Assembly (NCBI GenBank): GCA_036404255.1
Contig: DASWOP010000103.1
Span: 1 to 5,788, forward strand
Direction: 5' to 3'
Source of the DNA: JARLFX01 sp036404255
Lineage (GTDB): Bacteria; Acidobacteriota; Terriglobia; Terriglobales; Acidobacteriaceae
DNA length: 5,788 nucleotides
Below, in pieces: positions 1-5,788 of this stretch. Each line of letters starts with the position of its first letter. Position 1 is the stretch's first letter. A model generated the notes under the pieces. That model saw only the letters and a program-made list of their open reading frames with translations. It was not told where the DNA came from and made no database searches. The translations under genes were made by a program, and so were the position numbers.

Positions 1-323
1 GGTGGCGGCTCGCCACCGTCGTAGCGGACGGTGATGGTCTGCGGATTCGGATGAGCAGTCGCCGCGGCGCTGTGGCTTTCGTATTCAGTGAGCACAAAGG
101 TGGCGTGAGGGCCATCCGTCGTGATGGTCTCCGGCTTGACGAAGCCTTCGACGCGTAGATTGCGCGTGTAGGCCTTGCTGCCCATGCCCTGGAGCTCGAC
201 GATGGTGACGTAATAGCTCTTGTTGGCCTGGACGCCAGTGTAGGCGAGATAGCCCACAACGGCGACGATCACAATGGCTGCGGCGACGATGCGGACGATA
301 CCCGAATTCTTTGTCTGGCTCAC
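1..323 (-). CDS. ccmE: Cytochrome c maturation protein CcmE, haem chaperone (partial, 3' end outside window)
   Basis: CcmE is a membrane-anchored periplasmic haem chaperone. It takes haem from CcmCD, holds it covalently on a histidine and passes it to the CcmF/H ligase during c-type cytochrome assembly. The visible 107 residues begin at a GTG (323) and show a short polar N-terminus, one membrane span at about residues 9-28 (rich in V, I and A), then the start of the OB-fold: YYVTIVEL, NLRVEGFVKPETI and HATFVLTEYESH. These match the family pattern of a membrane anchor followed by a 'G-V-x-x-G-S'-like strand and a conserved F-x-[VL]-T-[DE] strand. The haem-binding His with its nearby Tyr lies in the C-terminal part and is not visible. 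The start is bounded by an in-frame TAA four codons upstream, so GTG 323 is the natural choice. No Shine-Dalgarno is evident. It is divergent from thiC. Other ccm genes may follow to the left, but that cannot be seen. Confidence 0.82.
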   Translation of the reverse strand, partial: MSQTKNSGIVRIVAAAIVIVAVVGYLAYTGVQANKSYYVTIVELQGMGSKAYTRNLRVEGFVKPETITTDGPHATFVLTEYESHSAAATAHPNPQTITVRYDGGEPP

Positions 324-329
324 AATCTT

Positions 330-335
330 ATTTTA
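330..335 (-). promoter_or_regulatory. Candidate -10 box for ccmE
   Basis: On the minus strand this reads TAAAAT, five of six matches to TATAAT, and ends 6 bases before the GTG start of ccmE. No -35 hexamer is visible at the usual spacing. A promoter here would start transcription at or next to the start codon, giving a leaderless or nearly leaderless mRNA, which fits the missing Shine-Dalgarno. AT-rich hexamers are common by chance, so this is tentative. Confidence 0.3.
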
Positions 336-358
336 GCTGATACGGAGACAGGGTGCTG

Positions 359-372
359 GTGATGTACGTCAC
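359..372. promoter_or_regulatory. CRP/FNR-like palindromic operator between ccmE and thiC
   Basis: The site reads GTGATGTACGTCAC: half-sites GTGA and TCAC separated by six bases, the spacing of the CRP-family consensus TGTGA-N6-TCACA. Twelve of fourteen positions are self-complementary, including the central GTAC. Its centre (365.5) is 28.5 bases from the near edge of the thiC -10 candidate and 30.5 bases from the near edge of the ccmE -10 candidate. Both are close to the roughly 29.5 bases expected for an activator centred at -41.5 (class II). Neither promoter has a clear -35 box, as expected of activator-dependent promoters. The regulator is not encoded in the window, and the family assignment rests on the motif alone. 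Confidence 0.42.
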
Positions 373-393
373 TCAAGCCCAAACTTTGGGGCG

Positions 394-399
394 TATACT
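394..399 (+). promoter_or_regulatory. Candidate -10 box for thiC
   Basis: TATACT matches TATAAT at five of six positions and lies 78 bases before the thiC ATG. It would place the transcription start near 406 and give a leader of about 70 bases. No TTGACA-like hexamer sits 16-18 bases upstream; the CRP/FNR-like palindrome occupies that area instead. Confidence 0.35.
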
Positions 400-465
400 G
401 GAGCATCAGCGCTGCTGTGAGCGGATGGAAATTTCTGCGCAGGGCGCCAATTCCGTAGCACCCCC

Positions 466-470
466 GAGGG
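466..470 (+). promoter_or_regulatory. Ribosome binding site of thiC
   Basis: GAGGG lies 7 bases before the ATG at 478. An in-frame TAG immediately precedes that ATG (475-477), so translation cannot start further upstream. The next in-frame ATG is 40 codons into the gene. Together these fix the start at 478. Confidence 0.7.
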
Positions 471-477
471 TCCCTAG

Positions 478-1950
<1,473 letters not shown>

Positions 1951-1969
1951 CATCTGGACCGTAAATGAT

Positions 1970-2005
1970 AAGGCCGCATGGGCGATTGCCCATGCGGCCT
2001 TTTTT
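1970..2005 (+). terminator. Intrinsic terminator of thiC
   Basis: A perfect 14-bp stem, AAGGCCGCATGGGC (1970-1983) pairing with 1988-2001 around a GATT loop, runs directly into six T residues (2000-2005). It begins 20 bases after the thiC stop. On the opposite strand the stem is followed by a weaker T-rich stretch, so it could also help end leftward transcripts from the small ORFs at 2022-2341. Confidence 0.93.
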
Positions 2006-2021
2006 GCGTTGAGGCTGAGGT

Positions 2022-2243
2022 TTAGCTGGCGGTGGAGTAGTTGGCCTGGCTAAAGAAGCGCAACAACCGGTGCTGAGAGGAACTGCGATGGTCCGCTGGA
2101 TTTCCTTCGGGCAGTGGAGCCCTTTCCGGCACTGCGCTGAAATTGAAGGCCATGCTGGCTACATAACGCCGGAGCACGCGCGGCGGATTCATGCAGCAAC
2201 AGTCCTGAAGAGGCTCAAAGCCGGGATGACCCGGTTGCGTCAT
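2022..2243 (-). CDS. Hypothetical 73-residue protein, downstream partner in a small-ORF pair
   Basis: I do not recognise this protein. Support comes from its signals: a strong Shine-Dalgarno (AGGGGAGGG, 2258-2250 on the minus strand) 6 bases before the ATG, and a 4-base ATGA overlap with the stop of the 33-residue ORF upstream, typical of translational coupling. The sequence is polar, with Pro, Arg and Ser, no membrane span and no signal peptide. Three adjacent cysteines stand out at residues 15-17 (DCCCMNPP). The C-terminal part is Ser/His/Arg-rich. It ends 17 bases before the thiC terminator stem and converges on thiC. By rough count about two thirds of third codon positions are G or C, less skewed than an ordinary gene in such a genome would be, so a chance ORF is possible. 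No function is assigned. Confidence 0.38.
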   Translation of the reverse strand: MTQPGHPGFEPLQDCCCMNPPRVLRRYVASMAFNFSAVPERAPLPEGNPADHRSSSQHRLLRFFSQANYSTAS

Positions 2244-2341
2244 AGGTCGCCCTCCCCTGGATCTTTGTGCCGGCTGGCCATGGCAGGGAGGATGATGACA
2301 GCGCTCAATATGAGGATTGCGATTAGAACTTCATACGTCAT
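2240..2341 (-). CDS. Hypothetical 33-residue single-span membrane peptide
   Basis: The peptide starts MTYEVLIAILILSAVIILPA and continues into a charged tail ending in GEGDL. One hydrophobic helix spans about residues 5-22, followed by a tail with R, H, K, D and E. Such an architecture suits a small inner-membrane protein; the polarity of the charges suggests the C-terminus on the cytoplasmic side, but this is weak. GGGAG lies 5 bases before the ATG. Its stop overlaps the start of the 73-residue ORF. The nearest upstream gene on the same strand is the M28 peptidase, 110 bases away, so one transcript could carry all three. Size and topology recall small transporter subunits such as KdpF, but no sequence signature supports that and no kdp genes are here. 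Function unknown. Confidence 0.42.
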   Translation of the reverse strand: MTYEVLIAILILSAVIILPAMASRHKDPGEGDL

Positions 2342-2451
2342 AGCTACTCCCGGCGCCGAAATTGCTGCCTGATGGGATCATCGGCTATAGCGGCGGGGGG
2401 CGACATAACACTTTCAGGGACAAGGTTCGTACTGCAAAAGTTGTACGCGGC
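2342..2451. other. Intergenic spacer between peptidase and small ORFs
   Basis: This 110-base gap contains no terminator for the peptidase (no stem followed by a T-run on the minus strand) and no convincing promoter for the small ORFs. A TATAGC hexamer occurs on the minus strand but has no partner -35 box. The absence of a terminator leaves read-through from the peptidase into the small ORFs possible. Confidence 0.4.
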
Positions 2452-4599
2452 CTACTTTGCTGCGCCCTCCAGAATGGTTGCAGCACGGTTGAGTGCTGCT
2501 GCAAGCACTGCGAGTTGGGCTTGTCCACGGGCGGCATCGTTCAGGCTGATCGCTTCGGTCACGCCGGGAATCACCACGGCAGCATAGCCGGTGTATTCGC
2601 CGGGGGCGTAGATGGTGTGCTGGAAGAAGGGGCGGCCAGGTAGCCCGGCAGGGTTCAGCAGGGCGGTTTCCACGTCGCGCAGGCGGCGGTTGAGGGTAGT
2701 CAGGTCACCTGAGAAGTTCGTCTGCCGTCCGTGCATGGCAGCGCTGGCTGCCGTAAAGCGGGCAGAAGCTGCCTTTGCGGCGGTGAAGTCCAGCTTCATC
2801 GCTTCGGCGTTGTGCTGGGCATGGCCCAGGTAGCCGTGAATGGCGGCGGCATAGGTCGTGTAGTCGTAGGGAAGAATGTCCGCGTCGGCCATGTGCAACA
2901 CCTCCAGCCCAAAGATGCGTGCCTGTTGCTGCTCGTAGGCGAAGGTCGGATCAACATTCTTCACAAACCAGTTGTAGTTGTCGAAGACGGAGTGATACAC
3001 GGCATAGGGGCCTTCAGATTCGATGTCCGTTGCCGGAACGCCAAGATGCTGGAGAAAGGCGGTGTAGTCCGAACCGCTTCCAAGCGGAGAGATATGGACA
3101 TCCTTCTCCTTGCCGTCTTTGGAGGTGGCGTCCCTGCTGGTTTTCGCGTCGTCGAGGTGCTGGTTCGAGCGCCACTGGTCGTAGACGGTACCACCAGCAG
3201 GGCTGGGTACGGAGCGGGCGATCTGCCGCATGAATTCCTGAAGCGATGGGACTGCCTTGGCGCTGAAGTGCGGGCCTGAGACGGCAACGTCGGTGTTGAA
3301 GTAGGCAGCGGCGTGGGCAAGGGCGGGTGCATTCTGCTCGCACCATTCGGTGGAGCCGACCAGACCCTCTTCTTCGGCATCCCAGCTGGCAATCACGATG
3401 GTGCGCTTCGGCTTCCATCCCTGCTTGAGCAGTTCACCGAGGCCGTGGACTGTCTCCAGCATGGCTGCGGTGCCACTGCCGGGGTCGGACGCGCCGTAGA
3501 CCCAGGCATCGCGATGATTACCGGCCACAACCCACTGATCCGGCGCGTCGGTGCCGGGGATTTTGCCGATGACATTCCAGATGACACGGCGCGCGTAGTC
3601 CTGCTCCAGATGCATGTGGATCTTCACGCCGGTGCCGCCTACGTGGTAGGGGAAGGGGAGGCCGCCCTGCCATTCGTGTGGGGCTTCCGGCCCTGCAAGT
3701 GCGTGCAGGATGGGGGCGGCGTCGTGCCAGGAGAGGGGGTTGGCGGGGATGGAGGGCTGGGAGGTGATCTTGTCTGCGGTCAGGCGGGAGGAGTCCGGCA
3801 GGTCGAGGGTGGAGGCGATGCCGGGGGTCTCCGCGTCGCCGGTGTGCTTGAAGATGAACTGCACGGAGCCGCGCTGGACGCCGGTCTCGGGCAGATAGGT
3901 GCCTTTGGGGTAGGTGTTGCCCTTGGAGTAGCCGCTATCTGCGGGGTCGGAGTAGATAAGCACACCGAGAGCGCCACGCTGCTGTGCGATGTAGACCTTC
4001 ACGCCGCGGAAGTTCTCGCCGTAGCGGACCACCACGATCTTGCCCTTTATGCTGACGCCGAGCTGGGCCAGGCGGTCGAAGTCGGCAAGGGTGCCGTAGT
4101 TGGCGTAGACGGCCTCGGCGGTGACGTCGCCGGAGGCGGAGGAGCCGTTGAAGGGGGGCAGGACGCGCGAGTCATCCTGGAAGGGGTCGCCGCCGTCTTC
4201 GGGGCCAACGTGCTCGGGGGTGGGGCCGGACATGAGCTTTGCGCCCCTGGCGTCAAATGCTTCGATCAGCAGGCTCTTTGGCTTGTTGAGCAGGACGCGG
4301 TAGGGAACTATCTCGGTCTGGAGTCCGGCCTGGCGGAACTGCGCGGCCACGTACTGCGCGGTCTTGGCGTCTTCCGGCGAACTGGCCCAGTGGGGCTCGG
4401 CCGTGAGTATCTTCAGGTGCTGGCCGGCAAGTTCGGCGCTGGGAACGGCGAGGAACGCAGCGTCCAGTTTCTGCTGGGCAGTGAAGTCACGGTAGCCGAA
4501 TACTGTAGGCGTGGCGGCGGATTGCTGCGCGCAGGCGGGCAGACTGGCAGCGCAGAACAGAATGGCAGCGGCGGCGAGTGGGATGCGGTGTGTGGACAT
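2452..4599 (-). CDS. Exported M28B zinc metallopeptidase, glutamate carboxypeptidase II-like
   Basis: This is a homologue of GCPII and the transferrin receptor: N-terminal signal, a protease-associated domain inserted in an M28 catalytic domain, and a C-terminal dimerisation domain. Numbered from the ATG at 4599 (715 residues; human GCPII has 750), the di-zinc ligands are all present: His362 (GNHRDAW), Asp372 (GASDPGSG), Glu410 and Asp437 (FNTDVA), His536 (VYHSVFDN), plus the catalytic Glu409 (WDAEEEG). Spacings match GCPII closely. The PA domain lies at about 150-290 (RYGENFRG, LIYSDPADSGY) and the dimerisation domain at about 590-715. The signal peptide has a short basic start, a hydrophobic core and probable cleavage after ACA before QQ; LPAC resembles a lipobox, but Pro at -2 is atypical. 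The hydrolase probably acts in the periplasm or outside, cleaving peptides, but the glutamate-specific pocket is changed. An in-frame GTG at 4614 would add five residues; ATG 4599 gives the cleaner signal peptide. Neither start has a clear Shine-Dalgarno. Confidence 0.93.
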   Translation of the reverse strand: MSTHRIPLAAAAILFCAASLPACAQQSAATPTVFGYRDFTAQQKLDAAFLAVPSAELAGQHLKILTAEPHWASSPEDAKTAQYVAAQFRQAGLQTEIVPYRVLLNKPKSLLIEAFDARGAKLMSGPTPEHVGPEDGGDPFQDDSRVLPPFNGSSASGDVTAEAVYANYGTLADFDRLAQLGVSIKGKIVVVRYGENFRGVKVYIAQQRGALGVLIYSDPADSGYSKGNTYPKGTYLPETGVQRGSVQFIFKHTGDAETPGIASTLDLPDSSRLTADKITSQPSIPANPLSWHDAAPILHALAGPEAPHEWQGGLPFPYHVGGTGVKIHMHLEQDYARRVIWNVIGKIPGTDAPDQWVVAGNHRDAWVYGASDPGSGTAAMLETVHGLGELLKQGWKPKRTIVIASWDAEEEGLVGSTEWCEQNAPALAHAAAYFNTDVAVSGPHFSAKAVPSLQEFMRQIARSVPSPAGGTVYDQWRSNQHLDDAKTSRDATSKDGKEKDVHISPLGSGSDYTAFLQHLGVPATDIESEGPYAVYHSVFDNYNWFVKNVDPTFAYEQQQARIFGLEVLHMADADILPYDYTTYAAAIHGYLGHAQHNAEAMKLDFTAAKAASARFTAASAAMHGRQTNFSGDLTTLNRRLRDVETALLNPAGLPGRPFFQHTIYAPGEYTGYAAVVIPGVTEAISLNDAARGQAQLAVLAAALNRAATILEGAAK

Positions 4600-4643
4600 A
4601 ATCGTTGAAAGCACAGATTACACTAGGAGCAGCGATTCGAAGG
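4600..4643. other. Very short divergent region between peptidase and MFS genes
   Basis: Only 44 bases separate the two chosen start codons (29 if the peptidase began at GTG 4614). The minus strand carries TAATCT (4620-4615), a -10 candidate that would start transcription near 4608, leave about a 9-base leader before ATG 4599 and exclude the GTG start. On the plus strand, AGGAG (4625-4629) lies 14 bases before the MFS ATG and GAAGG abuts it; neither is an ideally placed ribosome site. Any further promoter elements must overlap the coding sequences. Confidence 0.4.
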
Positions 4644-5788
4644 ATGCGGGGATGGCGATTGGACCAGCGGGACTATGAGGAACTTGAGGCGACGCCTGAC
4701 AATGCTTCGGCGGGACTGACCACTGGAATCCCTGCGATTGCGGACATCGTGGAAGCGGATGCAGCGGTGCATCCTACCGTACTTTCTACGGTAGAAAGCC
4801 GATTACCACCGGTATTTCGCGCGCTCCGAAATGAATCGTTCCGGTACTTCTGGACCGGCAACTTTCTCTCCAATATCGGCACGTGGATGCAGAACCTGGC
4901 GCAGGGCTGGCTGATTCTACAACTCACGGAGTCGTCATTCTGGCTGGGTTTCATCGGCTTTATTGCCGCGATTCCATTCCTGATCTTTACGCTCTATGGC
5001 GGCGTGATCGCGGATCGCGCCAGCAAGCGGGTGCTGCTGCTGTGCACGCAGACGGCGATGATGGTTTTTGCTTTCATGCTGTCCGCGCTGGTGTACTTCA
5101 AGGTCATCACAATCTGGCAACTGGCTCTGCTCAGCTTCCTGAACGGCGTAGCGTCTGCGCTGAATGCGCCGATCTACCAGGCGATGGTGCCGTCACTGGT
5201 GCGGCGGGAAGACCTTTCCAATGCCGTCGCGCTGAATACCGTGCAGTTCAATCTATCGCGCATCCTTGGGCCAACGCTGGGTGGGTATGCGGTGGCGCTG
5301 GTGGGGGTGGCGGGGAACTTCTTTCTCAATGGCCTGAGCTTTCTTGCGGTGATCTTCGCGGTGGCGCGCATCGACATGCCGAAGACGCCAAAGCCGGTGC
5401 GGCAGCAGAGTACGCTGGAGAGCCTGCGCGACGGGTTTCGCTATGTGCGGAGTGTGCCAGAGATGCATGGCATGGTATGGATGGTGATGAGCATCAGCCT
5501 GTTCCTGATGCCGTTTATCACCTTCATTCCGTACTTTGCGCGCAATATCCTGCATGCCAACGAGCGCGGGCTGGGGTTCATGATGGCTTGCAGTGGGACG
5601 GGGGCACTGATCTCCGCGCTGTTTGTGGCGCATACCGTGTCCAAACGCGGGAGGATAAAGGCCCGCGGGCGCATCCTGTTTGTCTCGATTCTGGGTGTGA
5701 TGTGCGGGCTGCTGGTCTTCTGCTACACGCGCAACTTTGCGCTGGCATCTGTGCTGATGTTTGTTGAGGGTTTCGGCATGATTCTCTC
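4644..5788 (+). CDS. MFS exporter of the EntS/MFS_3 type (partial, 3' end outside window)
   Basis: This is an inner-membrane major facilitator transporter resembling the EntS (enterobactin exporter) group, whose members export siderophores, drugs or other small molecules by proton antiport. The substrate cannot be inferred here. The 381 visible residues include the characteristic entry FRALRNESFRYFWTGNF (58-74) with GTWMQ in helix 1, and a motif-A loop GGVIADRASKR (119-129, Asp124-Arg125) after helix 2. Helices 3 and 4 follow (TAMMVFAFMLSALVYF; LALLSFLNGVASALNAP), then SRILGPTLGGY before helices 5 and 6, a central loop, and helices 7-9 with helix 10 beginning at the edge. About 60 residues precede helix 1, more than usual; residues 1-57 are acidic. 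The ATG at 4644 was chosen as the only in-frame ATG before the conserved core. In-frame GTG codons at 4749 and 4767 are alternatives without a ribosome site. It is divergent from the peptidase. Confidence 0.88.
   Translation, partial: MRGWRLDQRDYEELEATPDNASAGLTTGIPAIADIVEADAAVHPTVLSTVESRLPPVFRALRNESFRYFWTGNFLSNIGTWMQNLAQGWLILQLTESSFWLGFIGFIAAIPFLIFTLYGGVIADRASKRVLLLCTQTAMMVFAFMLSALVYFKVITIWQLALLSFLNGVASALNAPIYQAMVPSLVRREDLSNAVALNTVQFNLSRILGPTLGGYAVALVGVAGNFFLNGLSFLAVIFAVARIDMPKTPKPVRQQSTLESLRDGFRYVRSVPEMHGMVWMVMSISLFLMPFITFIPYFARNILHANERGLGFMMACSGTGALISALFVAHTVSKRGRIKARGRILFVSILGVMCGLLVFCYTRNFALASVLMFVEGFGMIL
4774..4798. repeat. Two overlapping inverted repeats inside the MFS 5' coding region
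   Basis: CTTTCTAC (4782-4789) and GTAGAAAG (4791-4798) form a perfect 8-bp palindrome around one base. Overlapping it, CTACCGT (4774-4780) and ACGGTAG (4788-4794) form a second perfect 7-bp inverted repeat with a 7-base spacer. The two are mutually exclusive as hairpins. The compact one has operator geometry; the other could fold as an RNA stem-loop. The site lies at codons 44-52 of the MFS gene as called. Confidence 0.6.

Noticed and set aside
341..463. Long-range complementarity in the thiC upstream region: TACGGA (341-346) with TCCGTA (452-457), and GGGTGCT (351-357) with AGCACCC (457-463)
   Set aside because: The 5' partners lie upstream of the likely transcription start (about 406), so they would not be in the mRNA. 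The two pairings cannot nest, and short matches over 100 bases arise by chance.
2073..2080. CTGAGAGG resembling the conserved core of a TPP riboswitch
   Set aside because: The rest of the aptamer (ACC-CTGAT and GCGTAGGGA elements, flanking stem) is absent, and no thiamine gene follows on that strand.
2219..2231. AGCCGGGATGACC, slightly like the 3' B12 box of a cobalamin riboswitch
   Set aside because: The box is imperfect and the upstream conserved elements such as GCCACTG are missing. The bases are explained as part of the 73-residue ORF.
2070..2372. Plus-strand ORF of 100 codons (or from ATG 2088 with GAGAGGA upstream) opposite the small-ORF pair
   Set aside because: It uses many codons rare in high-GC genomes (AGG, AGA, ATA), shows no domain or membrane pattern, and lies directly after the thiC terminator without a promoter. 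The opposite strand has the better set of start signals.
3313..4608. Long plus-strand ORF of 431 codons antisense to the peptidase
   Set aside because: It is low-complexity Gly/Val/Ala sequence, as expected from the reverse of a GC-rich gene. The minus strand encodes a complete M28 peptidase with all catalytic residues.
4883..5767. Plus-strand ORF of 294 codons in a second frame over the MFS gene
   Set aside because: The protein is Ala/Gly/Arg/Cys-rich without hydrophobic helices. The overlapping frame from 4644 gives a clear MFS transporter with regular membrane spans and motif A.

Overview
The window looks like ordinary chromosome from an Acidobacteriota-type bacterium (Terriglobia, near Terriglobus or Granulicella). 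This placement is inferred from the high GC content, the style of the CcmE, ThiC and M28 proteins and the gene mix; no search was run. I see no insertion sequence, phage gene, CRISPR array, rRNA or tRNA.

Layout. Positions 1-323 (minus) carry the 5' part of ccmE, a haem chaperone of cytochrome c maturation, cut by the window edge. Positions 324-477 are a divergent control region. It holds a CRP/FNR-like palindrome almost midway between two candidate -10 boxes, one facing ccmE and one facing thiC. Positions 478-1950 (plus) are thiC, the radical-SAM enzyme that makes the thiamine pyrimidine, in a shorter form than the E. coli enzyme. It ends in a strong intrinsic terminator at 1970-2005. Positions 2022-2341 (minus) hold two small overlapping ORFs that I do not recognise: a 33-residue single-span membrane peptide and a 73-residue soluble-looking protein. 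Positions 2452-4599 (minus) encode an exported M28B-type zinc peptidase of the glutamate carboxypeptidase II (GCPII) group. Positions 4644 to the right edge (plus) encode an MFS_3/EntS-like exporter with an unusual acidic N-terminal extension.

How the parts relate. The genes do not form one pathway: cytochrome c assembly, thiamine synthesis, peptide hydrolysis and efflux are separate jobs. There are two divergent pairs (ccmE/thiC and peptidase/MFS). The peptidase and the two small ORFs could share one leftward transcript that converges on the thiC terminator.

No clear novel defence or mobile system is present. The points most worth checking are the shared operator-like palindrome at 359-372, the lack of a recognisable TPP riboswitch before thiC, the small-protein pair at 2022-2341, the altered glutamate pocket of the peptidase, and the overlapping inverted repeats inside the start of the MFS gene.
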